A stretch of DNA of 64,000 nt, from positions 304,433 to 368,432 of the forward strand of contig PMHJ01000037.1 of assembly GCA_003158175.1 (NCBI GenBank), in the 5' to 3' direction. The position numbers and the translations under genes were made by a program. Source of the stretch: Candidatus Cybelea septentrionalis (GTDB lineage Bacteria; Vulcanimicrobiota; Vulcanimicrobiia; Vulcanimicrobiales; Vulcanimicrobiaceae). This document shows, one piece after another, positions 16,588 to 25,123 of the stretch (position 1 is its first letter; the number at the start of each line of letters is the position of its first letter). The notes below the pieces were generated by a model, which saw nothing but the letters and a program-made list of their open reading frames with translations, had not been told where the DNA came from and ran no database searches.

Positions 16588-16974
16588 TTGAAGGTAAGCA
16601 GCTTATCTGTTGACTTTGGGAGCGCCCTGCCTGTCTATGCGCAACTGCGCGATCAAATTCTGCACGCCATTGCTCGCGGACTCTTAAAGCCGAACGATCA
16701 GCTTCCGACCGTCAGAGAAGTTGCAGTGCATCTGCAGATCAATCCAAACACCGTGAACCGCGCGTATATGGAGCTCGAGCGCGAAGGCGTATTGGTGACG
16801 GCGCGCAGCCGCGGGACGTTCGTATCCAACGGCGCTCGAAGGTTGGATCCACAGTTACGCCGGGCGCGTCTGGCTGACATCGCGCGTCGGGCCATTGTTG
16901 AATCCTGGACCGCAGGCTTCACCGGACCCGATTTAATTAAGGCCATCGCTTCGGCCACCAGACGAGAAAAGTAG
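16588..16974 (+). CDS. GntR family regulator, YtrA-like
   Basis: 128-aa repressor. The N-terminal GntR winged helix is clear (PVYAQLRDQILHAIARGLL, LPTVREVAVHLQINPNTVNR, YMELEREGVLVTARSRGTFV). Only a short helical C-terminus follows, as in the YtrA subfamily, which usually controls adjacent membrane or transport genes. The TTG start at 16588 is supported by AGGA at 16577-16580. The stop codon TAG is part of the AGGAG used by the following gene, so the two are tightly coupled. Confidence 0.9.
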   Translation: MKVSSLSVDFGSALPVYAQLRDQILHAIARGLLKPNDQLPTVREVAVHLQINPNTVNRAYMELEREGVLVTARSRGTFVSNGARRLDPQLRRARLADIARRAIVESWTAGFTGPDLIKAIASATRREK

Positions 16975-16981
16975 GAGAAAT

Positions 16982-17917
16982 ATGTCTATATCCACACCAT
17001 TGTCCGCCGGCGCAGGGACTATGCGCGCTTACACTTCGCGGTCTCGGCTTCGAGCAAACCCCATTTCTCTGCTCCTGGGCGTGATCGTGCTGCTTGCCGG
17101 CGTCGGTGCCGGTCTGAGGATGGCTACGCCGCTCCCAATTGTAGCGGGTGCGATAGCGTTTCTTTTAATCATCTTCGGCCTGCAGATGGCATACGCGTGG
17201 GAAGCGGCAGTAGTGCTTCGAGCGGGGCGATTCTGGAAACTCGCCGGCCCCGGCCTCTTCGCTATCGTGCCGGTCGTCGACAACGTAGCCATGTGGATCG
17301 ATCAGCGCATGCATACTTCAACGTTCACCGCCGAGCAAACACTTACGGAAGACACCGTTCCGGTCGGTGTCGACGCCGTTTTGTTCTGGGTCGTCTGGGA
17401 TGCAAAGAAAGCGGCGCTGGAAGTGACCTCGTACGAACAGGCAATCGAGTGGGCCGCGCAAACGGCGTTGCGCGATATTATCGGCAAGACGACGCTCGCA
17501 GACTTACTTTCTAATCGGCAAATGGTCGATGAGGCACTGCAGAAGAGCATCGACGCGCGGAGCACACCCTGGGGCATCACTGTTAACTCGGTTGAGATTC
17601 GCGACATCAAGATTCCCGACACGTTGCAAGACGCAATGTCGCGTCAGGCGCAAGCCCAGCGAGAGAGTCAAGCACGCGTGATTCTTGGGGAAGCTGAGCA
17701 ACAAATCGCAGAGTCGTTCGTCGAGGCGGCCAAACATTACGAAGGCAATCCGGTGGCTTTGCACCTTCGTGCGATGAACATGCTTTACGAGGGTCTCAAG
17801 GAAAAGGGCGCCATGATCGTCGTCCCTAGCACCGCGGTTGAAACGATGGGCCTTGGAACTATCGGCGGCCTGGCGGCGCTTGCCTCGAACCCAAAGCCGA
17901 GCGGTCCGGAAGCATGA
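16982..17917 (+). CDS. Slipin / stomatin-like SPFH-domain membrane protein
   Basis: 311-aa protein with two adjacent N-terminal membrane helices (~28-45 and ~51-70). An SPFH/Band 7 domain follows (VLRAGRFWKLAGPGLFAIVP, DTVPVGVDAVLFWVVWDAKK, TTLADLLSNR, WGITVNSVEIRDIKIPDTLQ). An Ala/Glu/Gln-rich coiled-coil stretch is at ~215-245. Slipins scaffold membrane microdomains and often pair with an NfeD protease; no nfeD gene is in the window. It sits 7 bases after the GntR gene and is presumably repressed by it. Confidence 0.9.
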   Translation: MSISTPLSAGAGTMRAYTSRSRLRANPISLLLGVIVLLAGVGAGLRMATPLPIVAGAIAFLLIIFGLQMAYAWEAAVVLRAGRFWKLAGPGLFAIVPVVDNVAMWIDQRMHTSTFTAEQTLTEDTVPVGVDAVLFWVVWDAKKAALEVTSYEQAIEWAAQTALRDIIGKTTLADLLSNRQMVDEALQKSIDARSTPWGITVNSVEIRDIKIPDTLQDAMSRQAQAQRESQARVILGEAEQQIAESFVEAAKHYEGNPVALHLRAMNMLYEGLKEKGAMIVVPSTAVETMGLGTIGGLAALASNPKPSGPEA

Positions 17918-18020
17918 CCGGCTCCGCGTTAGCTACGTCGCTCGCGTCCGAGGGGTTGGGGCGTCGTTCGAAGAAGAGCCAGCACCTGCTTACTTCGCTT
18001 GCATCAGGAGCAAAAACTAA

Positions 18021-18428
18021 ATGAAACCCTTTGGTCGTTTACTCGTTGCGTCAATGGTTGGTCTCGCCGCGACGGCCGCAACAATCGGAACGGCGCAAGC
18101 CGCGTATACGCCGGTTCTTATAAAGAGCTGCACCATCGCCAAGCCGAAGCCGATGAGCCACAACGCGAATGGGACACATATCGTTTACGTGATCCTCGGG
18201 CATCGAACGGCCTCGAGCGTTACCTTTGCCGTGGGATACCGTAACGCGTCAATGCACTATCTTCGCCGCGTCACGGATGCCGGATCCTTCGCACCCGGGG
18301 TGACGATCGACCATACGCTACCCCTGTACAACGACGTCACCTACGCCGGAGCGCCGACGTCGACGTGCCTACCCATGGAAGTCAAGTGGGCAGGCGGCAC
18401 GGTCTGGATGGCACCCGCTAAACCGTAG
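18021..18428 (+). CDS. Exported protein of unknown function
   Basis: 135-aa protein with a signal peptide ending TAQA-AY at ~28. The mature part is beta-rich, with two cysteines (IKSCTIAK, TSTCLP) likely to form a disulphide. The features THIVYVILGHRTASSVTFAV and a C-terminal VKWAGGTVWM suggest an immunoglobulin-like fold, though no family is assigned. AGGAG (18007-18011) precedes the ATG by 9 bases. Confidence 0.6.
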   Translation: MKPFGRLLVASMVGLAATAATIGTAQAAYTPVLIKSCTIAKPKPMSHNANGTHIVYVILGHRTASSVTFAVGYRNASMHYLRRVTDAGSFAPGVTIDHTLPLYNDVTYAGAPTSTCLPMEVKWAGGTVWMAPAKP

Positions 18429-18460
18429 GACGAGCGCCTAGGACGTCGAAGCGCCCGGGT

Positions 18461-19105
18461 GTGCGCCTCGGCTTTAGGACGCTTCTTTCGCTTGCCTTAT
18501 GTGCTGCCGCAGGCGGGGCGGTACTTGCGCACGTCGCGATCGACGTGGTGGGCGATTATGCCCTCGCCAACGATAGTTACGACCACCTTCATCACGGCTC
18601 GCGCGAGCTGATCAGCGGCGTAGCCCTCGCGATCGCGGCCATTTTGGTCGCGCGAGGGCTACGCGGCTGTTGCGAAATCGCGCAGCGAAATCGTACGCGC
18701 CTGGCCCACGCTGCCTACGGCGTGCGCGAGGCCGTGGGATATTCGATGGTCGCAGTCGCGGCGAGTTGTGTGCTCGTTCCCGCGATGGAATGGCTGGATG
18801 GAAGGCTAGACGGGATGGCGGTGCGCCAGATCGGCGACGCCTTCGGCGGTTCGCTACTCATAGGTCTGGTCACGACCGCCGTGTGTGCGAGTCTGGTGGC
18901 GGCGCTTATCTTTGCGCTCGCGCGTTGGCTCATCTCGTACCGCGACGCAATCATAGCCATTCTCGAAACGCTCATGCGTTGGAGCGGCGATGCGGTTCGT
19001 CGTCTTTCGTGCGAGCTCGATCGCTATTGTTTGACCTTTCGGCGCCGCGCGTCCCACGCGTCGCGTCTCTCCAAACGCGGACCTCCTGTAACGCTCTTCG
19101 TTTAG
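18461..19105 (+). CDS. Multi-pass membrane protein of unknown function
   Basis: 214-aa protein with about four membrane helices: ~5-25, ~50-66, ~92-110 and ~127-155. A first periplasmic loop is rich in Asp/His (SYDHLHHGSRE). The C-terminal ~45 residues are basic and cytoplasmic. The start is GTG 18461. The gene precedes a TonB-dependent receptor by 38 bases in the same direction; a transport-related role is possible but not shown. No family is recognised. Confidence 0.55.
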   Translation: MRLGFRTLLSLALCAAAGGAVLAHVAIDVVGDYALANDSYDHLHHGSRELISGVALAIAAILVARGLRGCCEIAQRNRTRLAHAAYGVREAVGYSMVAVAASCVLVPAMEWLDGRLDGMAVRQIGDAFGGSLLIGLVTTAVCASLVAALIFALARWLISYRDAIIAILETLMRWSGDAVRRLSCELDRYCLTFRRRASHASRLSKRGPPVTLFV

Positions 19106-19143
19106 TACTGCTCTAAACCACTCGCTTTACAGGAGCTTCCCAA

Positions 19144-21720
19144 ATGCGAAATCCTCGCGCTTGCACGCGCGTTGTTTGCGTGTCCATTCCTCTGCTCGCC
19201 GCTCTTTGTGCGGCATGCTTCGGCGTTGCCGGAGCACAAGTTGAGTCTTTCGACGTGACCGGAACGGTCAGGGCCGGCGACGGAACGCCGATTGCCGGCG
19301 CATCGGTCACAATTTCGACACCGGGCATTTCCCGAAGCGGCCGAAGTGACGCGCGCGGCGCTTTCGTTTTAGTGGGCGCCCGCAGCGGCACGTACTCGTT
19401 ACATGCCTCGGCTCCGGGCTATCAGTCGATCTCCCAACGAACGGTGACGCTTGGTCCGTCGACTGCGACGCTCTCGGTCGTGCTCTCTAGGGCGACGACC
19501 AACTCGTTGACGGTCATTGGCGAGGTACGTGCCTCTGCCGGCGAGACCGTCTCTACCGCGTCGGCACCGACGATTTCAATGAGCGCCCAACAAGCGGCCG
19601 CGGCGGGCACGACGTCCGTCGCGCCGATGCTCTGGAGTCAGCTCTCTACTACGCCCGTCATCCCGCTGGGTGGCGGCAGCAACGCAACCGTTAGTTTTGC
19701 CGTGCGTGGGCCCGATCCAACCGAGACGGTCGTGGATATCGACGGGCACCAGATGAACAACGGCAACACCGGCGATTTCGACGTTTCGTTGCTCGACCCG
19801 GCAGCGTTGCAAGAGGTGCAGCTGGTCTACGGGATCGCACCGTCGTCGCTGATCGGCCCCAATACCATCGGCGGCGGCGTCAACATCGTTACGCTGGAGC
19901 CCACGAGCACGGATCACACTTTGATGCGGATTTTCGGCGGCTCCTATGGAACCTTCGGCGAGACGCTGCAAAGCACCGGATCGGATCGTCGCTTCGGCTA
20001 CGCCGTTTCGCTTCACGGAACGACGTCTTCGGGATCGGTCAATCAGACGATTCTCGCTCCGCCAAACGCAGTCGCTCCACCGACCAACAACGAAACCCTG
20101 CAAAGCGTCGGCAGCGATTCCATCGGCAGGTCGTTGCTGTCCAAGCTGCGCTATCAGTTGGGCGGCGACAACGGATACGGTTACATCCAACTCAACTTTC
20201 GCGACCAAACCGTTTACAAAGACGAGTCGGCGCTCTTGACGACGTACACGCCGCCCGGTTTCAGCGGAAGCGTCGGCGACGACGCGCTCCACGCTGGAAA
20301 TGCTGCCGTACCGCTTGACGACGATCAATCCGGTGGCTATCAGAGTTTCGCGGGGACTAACCTGGACGCTCACCAGGCGAACTACGGACTCGACGCGCAG
20401 TTGCCGTTGGGGAGTCAGCAGATTGACGGCGCGCCGGCGACGATCTTACAACTGAGCCACCTGACGACCTTGAACTCACAATCGGTCTCCGGCCCGGGAG
20501 CCGACACCTTGCAGTACCTGTATAACCAACGGGATTTACTGGGCGACGACTGGCTCGAGGTCGATCACCATTTTAGCGGCGGCACGCTCTCGTTCAAATA
20601 CGATATCAACGAGGAAAATCTCTCGACGAACTACGTCCAAGGTCAGGTTATCGCCGAGGTGCTGCCGGGCGGTCCCCCTCCCCCCGTAACGACCGATGGA
20701 GATCAGGTTTCCACGGACGCTCCGACGCCGGCAGATCGGCCGCCGCCGCCCGTGCAAACCTTCCCGCTCTCACAGACGCAGCGGTACGCCGTCCTGCGCT
20801 ACAACGGCGATCCGACAAGCCATATTCACTACTCGGTTGCAGCGTACGACAGCGATTTCAGCACGTTCGGCAGCAGTTTTGACCCACGCGCCGGATTCGT
20901 CTGGACGCCAACAGGTGAGACCGCCGTGCGCGCCTCGGTTGGAACGACTTTCCAGACCCCGCAGCTTTCGGAGCTGCTCGTGCCGCCCCCGAGCGAGCGC
21001 GTGCCTGTCGGCGGCATCGTGTATATCGGCAACCCAAATCTTCAGCCGGATCGCGCCACCGACTTCGACATTGGAATGGAGCACATTTTCGGAAAGCGCC
21101 GGCCGCTGCATTTTGTAACCGACCTCTATCAGACGAACCTCCGGGCTCCGTCCAGTCAAACCAATCCGATTCCCATTCCCGGTTGTCAAACCAGACGAAA
21201 CCCGACGCCGTGTCCGATCAGCATGCCGGTGAACGCCGGAAACGGGACTTATCGCGGCATCGACGTGCACGCCGACGAAGAGCTCGCGACCAACTTGCAC
21301 ATTCGGGCCGGCTGGGACATCGACAGCTCCTTCCTGACCGTCATTCCGGTTTCGATTCAGGATGGAACGCTCGCGGCCGGCGAACAATCGCTCGGCCAGC
21401 CGCTGCATAAGGCGTACCTAGGAGTCGAGGAAGAGCCGCCCGTTGGTCTCGGTTATGGCGCGGAACTCAACTACGAAGGCTGGTACAACGAGTTGAACCG
21501 CTCACCGTACGCCGTTCTCAACGCGCACGTTGCCTATCGGCGCGCGGGTTGGGAGTACGGCCTTTACGGGACGAATCTGACGAATGTCTACAGCAATCCG
21601 TTCACGGTCGTCGGAGGAGGCTTCGTGTACGGCGGAACGCCCGGACAGCCGGTGATTCCAACCGACGCGTACATCTTGCAGGGAGCGCAAGTGACCTTCG
21701 TTCTCACGCGCTCGATCTAG
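19144..21720 (+). CDS. TonB-dependent receptor with N-terminal carboxypeptidase-regulatory-like domain
   Basis: 858-aa outer-membrane receptor. A signal peptide (~1-31) is followed by a carboxypeptidase-regulatory-like beta domain (~33-118: GTVRAGDGTPIAGASVTIS, GARSGTYSLHASAPGYQ). A plug domain follows (~140-240: FAVRGPDPTETVVDIDGHQM, NTIGGGVNIVTLEP) and then a beta-barrel. The barrel contains EKVPV-like extracellular loops and late-strand motifs (FQTPQLSELLVPP, NPNLQPDRATDFDIGMEH). A Pro-rich loop lies near residues 505-535. Such receptors import siderophores, vitamins or glycans using TonB energy; the ligand is unknown. AGGAG stands 8 bases before the ATG. It implies a diderm envelope. Confidence 0.88.
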   Translation: MRNPRACTRVVCVSIPLLAALCAACFGVAGAQVESFDVTGTVRAGDGTPIAGASVTISTPGISRSGRSDARGAFVLVGARSGTYSLHASAPGYQSISQRTVTLGPSTATLSVVLSRATTNSLTVIGEVRASAGETVSTASAPTISMSAQQAAAAGTTSVAPMLWSQLSTTPVIPLGGGSNATVSFAVRGPDPTETVVDIDGHQMNNGNTGDFDVSLLDPAALQEVQLVYGIAPSSLIGPNTIGGGVNIVTLEPTSTDHTLMRIFGGSYGTFGETLQSTGSDRRFGYAVSLHGTTSSGSVNQTILAPPNAVAPPTNNETLQSVGSDSIGRSLLSKLRYQLGGDNGYGYIQLNFRDQTVYKDESALLTTYTPPGFSGSVGDDALHAGNAAVPLDDDQSGGYQSFAGTNLDAHQANYGLDAQLPLGSQQIDGAPATILQLSHLTTLNSQSVSGPGADTLQYLYNQRDLLGDDWLEVDHHFSGGTLSFKYDINEENLSTNYVQGQVIAEVLPGGPPPPVTTDGDQVSTDAPTPADRPPPPVQTFPLSQTQRYAVLRYNGDPTSHIHYSVAAYDSDFSTFGSSFDPRAGFVWTPTGETAVRASVGTTFQTPQLSELLVPPPSERVPVGGIVYIGNPNLQPDRATDFDIGMEHIFGKRRPLHFVTDLYQTNLRAPSSQTNPIPIPGCQTRRNPTPCPISMPVNAGNGTYRGIDVHADEELATNLHIRAGWDIDSSFLTVIPVSIQDGTLAAGEQSLGQPLHKAYLGVEEEPPVGLGYGAELNYEGWYNELNRSPYAVLNAHVAYRRAGWEYGLYGTNLTNVYSNPFTVVGGGFVYGGTPGQPVIPTDAYILQGAQVTFVLTRSI

Positions 21721-21727
21721 CGGTCTC

Positions 21728-22567
21728 TTAGAAAAGTATCGTCTGGAAGTCGCCGACATGCTCGAAGCCGATGCGGCGATAGAGCGCGATCGCGGCGTCG
21801 TTGAAGTCGTTGACGTACAGCGAGAGCGTCGGCGTTACTTCGAATAGGCGATCGCAAATTGCGGCCAGCGATGCCGTGGCCAGGCCTTGACCGCGCAGCT
21901 CCGGCGGAGTCCAAATTCCTTGAAGCTGCGCGGTCTGGTCGGACCACGGGCCGATGTTACAGAAGAAGCAGAGCTGCCCCCCCGCGACTCCGACCCACCA
22001 GAGTCTTCGCTCGATCATCTCGCGGATGCTCATGTTGAAGGTGGCCGAGTTACGCCGCGGATCGTACTCCAGTTCCTGCCGTATCATTGTAGCCGAGCTC
22101 TCTGCGACGGCACGCCACTCGTCCATCTTCGCATGGCGGACCGTGACGGGAGGACCGGAAGGGCGAAGCCGCCGGCGGTCGACCATCATGACCAGCTGAC
22201 GATCGCGCAATAGTCGCGGCCGTCCCAGCCGATCCCCGGCAAGCTTCCAAAAATCTCGGACGGCATCGCGAGGGCCGACGATCATTCGATTGCCGGAATA
22301 TCGCATAAGATATGCGGCAAGCGGCGCGACGGCGAGCGGTTCTGCCGCGATGACGATTTGGCGTCCGTAATACGCGACGCCCACGATGCCGCGTTCGCCG
22401 GAGACAACCACGACGTTCTTGCGTACCGCTTGGGCGGAATCGTGCAAGAGGACGTGGCTGATGAAGACGTTGAGATACGGCGAGCGGGCAAGATAATCCA
22501 GCGCGGGACGTTGGGTCGCCTGCGAGATCGGTTCGACCCGCAGAGAGCTACTGGGAGTCGAACGCAA
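21728..22567 (-). CDS. GNAT acetyltransferase with N-terminal DUF4081-like domain
   Basis: 279-aa protein. The N-terminal half (~20-130) resembles the DUF4081 extension found before some GNAT domains (ALDYLARSPYLNVFISHVLL). The C-terminal GNAT fold has the acetyl-CoA loop PPELRGQGLATASL near residue 225 and the closing LYVNDFNDAAIALYRRIGFE. Its acceptor is unknown. It starts inside the 3' end of the RskA-like gene (20-bp overlap), so the two are co-transcribed. Confidence 0.85.
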   Translation of the reverse strand: MRSTPSSSLRVEPISQATQRPALDYLARSPYLNVFISHVLLHDSAQAVRKNVVVVSGERGIVGVAYYGRQIVIAAEPLAVAPLAAYLMRYSGNRMIVGPRDAVRDFWKLAGDRLGRPRLLRDRQLVMMVDRRRLRPSGPPVTVRHAKMDEWRAVAESSATMIRQELEYDPRRNSATFNMSIREMIERRLWWVGVAGGQLCFFCNIGPWSDQTAQLQGIWTPPELRGQGLATASLAAICDRLFEVTPTLSLYVNDFNDAAIALYRRIGFEHVGDFQTILF

Positions 22568-23057
22568 CGCTGATCAAAGGTTTGGTCGTCGGTTCTTTGC
22601 TGCCGCCCTCGGGTTCGATCGTGACCACGACTTCCGAGGTCGCATGGGCGTCGGCGGGCACGATCACCAGCGCAACGCCTCGAGCGTCCGGTAAGAATGT
22701 CGGCGCCGGCGACATCTTCGTTGAGCCGACTGGCCGGGTCCACACCTGATAGACCTGACCGCGCGGCGGCTCGGAGAGCTCGTGAAGCGCGAGGTCGATG
22801 CGGCTTCCTCTGGTAACGACTTCGCCGTTGCCGATTGCATAATGGTGCGCGTGACTGTCGAGCATGTCGAAAAGCGCGGTTCGCTCTCCGCTCAGGGTGC
22901 GCGCTAGTGAGGTCGAGCGCTCGGTGAGATTCGCCACCTCGCGTTGCTGCTGCTTTATCTGCCCGATAAGGGAAATGTTCGCGATCGACGAGATCAATGC
23001 GATCGCGACGCAGACCGCCGCTACGAGATAGGCGGGCCAGACCGCCGCGTGCTTCAC
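22548..23057 (-). CDS. RskA-like anti-sigma factor C-terminal-type membrane protein
   Basis: 169-aa single-pass membrane protein: helix at ~8-30, a coiled-coil segment (QIKQQQREVANLTERSTSLA), then a periplasmic RskA-type domain (SEPPRGQVYQVWTRPVG, GVALVIVPADAHATSEVVVT). Canonical RskA proteins carry an N-terminal zinc-binding anti-sigma domain; here only 7 residues precede the membrane helix, so sigma binding is unlikely. No sigma-factor gene is adjacent. It overlaps the GNAT gene. Confidence 0.75.
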   Translation of the reverse strand: MKHAAVWPAYLVAAVCVAIALISSIANISLIGQIKQQQREVANLTERSTSLARTLSGERTALFDMLDSHAHHYAIGNGEVVTRGSRIDLALHELSEPPRGQVYQVWTRPVGSTKMSPAPTFLPDARGVALVIVPADAHATSEVVVTIEPEGGSKEPTTKPLISVAFDSQ

Positions 23058-23120
23058 GCGAGCTATCTTCCCACGAGCCTATCGAGGCCCCTCGGGCGAA
23101 GGTGTCGTAGCTCTGGCGCT

Positions 23121-25079
23121 ATGCACCTGGGGCTCTTGTCTGCAGCGGGGCTCGCGGCGTCGTTGCATCTCGTGCCTCACCCGCAAAGCGTGGATTTACT
23201 CTCGTGTCCCGGGCAGGCTTCCCCCGTTCCGCTCACGGTGCCGCAGGGGTTCGATGCGGGGGCGCGTGCCGAGCTTGACGAGCGCTGGGCCGCGCTGCGA
23301 ATCGGCCGCTTGCGCACGGCCTTGCGCGGCGACGCGAAGATAACCGTGCGGCACGACGGCTCGCTGCCGGCGCAGGCGTACCGGTTGACGGTGCGCCACG
23401 GCCGGGCATCGATCGAGAGCTCGGACGCGGCCGGCGCGTTCTACGCGGCCATGACGCTCGCGCAGTTGCCCGTTCGCTCGGAGGGGGATTGGAGCGTCCC
23501 GTGCGTTCGCATCGAGGACCGTCCTGCGTTGCAATGGAGAGTTCTATCCGACGACGTTTCGCGCGGGCCGCTTCCAACCATGCACTACTTCGAAGAGCGA
23601 ATTCGCACGATCGCCGCATTTAAGATGAACGGCTACTCGCCGTACATGGAGCACGTCTTCGTCAGCCCCACGGATCCGCTGCCGGCGCCGCTCGACGGAG
23701 TTACGCCGGCGCAACTGCACGAGCTGGCCGAGTACGCAGCGCGTTTCCACGTGGCGCTCGTTCCCGAGCAGCAGAGTTTCGCGCATATGCACAACACGCT
23801 GCGTCTTGAACGGTACGCAGGCGCGGCGGAACTGCCGCACGGCTTTCTGCTCGTGCCCAACGCCCCGCTCTCCATGGAATATCTCTCGCGCATCGTCGCG
23901 CAAGAGCTCGCCGCGGTCGGACGGCCGCCCTTCTTTCACATCGGGTCCGACGAAACGGCGACGCTCGGTCTCGGGTCGACGCAAAGCTACGTTGCTGCGC
24001 GTGGCCGCTCGAACGTCTACGCCGAGCATATCGTCGCGATGAATCGCTTGGTCGCATCTTCGGGCGCCCGGCTGATGTTGTGGGATGACGGTATCGAAAA
24101 CGATCCCGGAATCATGAAGTTGATTCCGAGCAATGCGGTTATCGTTAACTGGCATTACGGTGCCGAGCCGAGCTTCGATCGCTACATCCAAACGATCGCG
24201 CGCGGCGGTCTGCAACAGATGGTCGCTCCGGGTGCGAGCAACTGGAACGAAATCTTCCCGGCGATCGATACGGCGCTCGTCAACGAGCGGCGGTTTATCA
24301 ATGAAGGGAAGGCCGCGCACGTCCTCGGGCTCTTCCAAACCGTTTGGCACGACGATGGGGAGACGCTCTACGAAGCGACGTGGTATCCGGTCATCTACGC
24401 CGCGACCGCTGCGTGGGAGCGCGGAGACGTCGAGCCGGAACGCTTCGCAGCAGACTTTCCTAGCGCGTTTTTCGGCGTCGACGACGACGTCTATGGCGCT
24501 GACGTGGCGTCGCTTGGCCAAACTACGCGCCTGCTGGAGCCGCCCGATTACTCTTACGGCCAAACCGACGCACTCTTTTGGGCCGACCCGTTTGATTCCG
24601 CCGCCGACGACCAAACGGCAAAGGCGGACTTGCGCAAAGTTCGGCTCTGGTCTGAAGCGGTCGAGGCGAACCGTTATTTCGCCCGGCCGCCGTTGCATGC
24701 CGAAGCCGCTTCCGTGATGTTTCTCGCTGCACGCCGCTACGATCTCTTAGGCCGGAAGTTCCAGATCGCCGGCGAGGTGCGCGCGATGTACGCCGATGCG
24801 CTCGCTCACGCGACGACGGATTCAGAGACGACGCTGCGCGATCTGTATTGGTGCCGCTACTGGATGTGGGAGCTGCGCGACGCCTACGAAGAGCTCGCCC
24901 CGCTTTACGCAGGAGCGTGGCGTTACGAGAACCGGGAAGGGCATCTCGCGAGCAACCTCGAGCGTTACCATCTCGCCGCCCAAAAAGCGATCGAAAGAGC
25001 CGACGCGTTCTATCGCGTCACCCGGGAATACGTGACGTCGAAAACGCTGCCTCCGCTCGAGAGCGTCCTGTCATCGTAA
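23121..25079 (+). CDS. Glycoside hydrolase family 20 (beta-N-acetylhexosaminidase-like)
   Basis: 652-aa predicted exported hydrolase. An N-terminal GH20b-like domain spans ~15-125. The catalytic barrel starts near LQWRVLSDDVSRGPLPTM and carries the substrate-assisted catalysis pair D277-E278 in HIGSDETATLG. Other barrel motifs are HVALVPEQQSFAHMHN, RLMLWDDGIENDP and VIVNWHYGAEPSFDRY. A helical C-terminal region follows. The N-terminus is moderately hydrophobic (MHLGLLSAAGLAASLHL) but not an ideal signal peptide. ATG 23121 is chosen; the frame is open upstream but the added residues are Arg/Asp-rich and cross the divergent gene start. It probably releases hexosamines from chitin-like, glycan or peptidoglycan material. 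Confidence 0.85.
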   Translation: MHLGLLSAAGLAASLHLVPHPQSVDLLSCPGQASPVPLTVPQGFDAGARAELDERWAALRIGRLRTALRGDAKITVRHDGSLPAQAYRLTVRHGRASIESSDAAGAFYAAMTLAQLPVRSEGDWSVPCVRIEDRPALQWRVLSDDVSRGPLPTMHYFEERIRTIAAFKMNGYSPYMEHVFVSPTDPLPAPLDGVTPAQLHELAEYAARFHVALVPEQQSFAHMHNTLRLERYAGAAELPHGFLLVPNAPLSMEYLSRIVAQELAAVGRPPFFHIGSDETATLGLGSTQSYVAARGRSNVYAEHIVAMNRLVASSGARLMLWDDGIENDPGIMKLIPSNAVIVNWHYGAEPSFDRYIQTIARGGLQQMVAPGASNWNEIFPAIDTALVNERRFINEGKAAHVLGLFQTVWHDDGETLYEATWYPVIYAATAAWERGDVEPERFAADFPSAFFGVDDDVYGADVASLGQTTRLLEPPDYSYGQTDALFWADPFDSAADDQTAKADLRKVRLWSEAVEANRYFARPPLHAEAASVMFLAARRYDLLGRKFQIAGEVRAMYADALAHATTDSETTLRDLYWCRYWMWELRDAYEELAPLYAGAWRYENREGHLASNLERYHLAAQKAIERADAFYRVTREYVTSKTLPPLESVLSS

Positions 25080-25123
25080 GCGCACTCCTGATCCTTGTCG
25101 TTTTCGCGATCTTCGCATTGCTG

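Noticed and set aside
22944-23120. Longer N-terminus for the GH20 protein
   Set aside because: The extra residues are Asp/Arg-rich, overlap the divergent RskA-like gene, and precede a more hydrophobic start at 23121.
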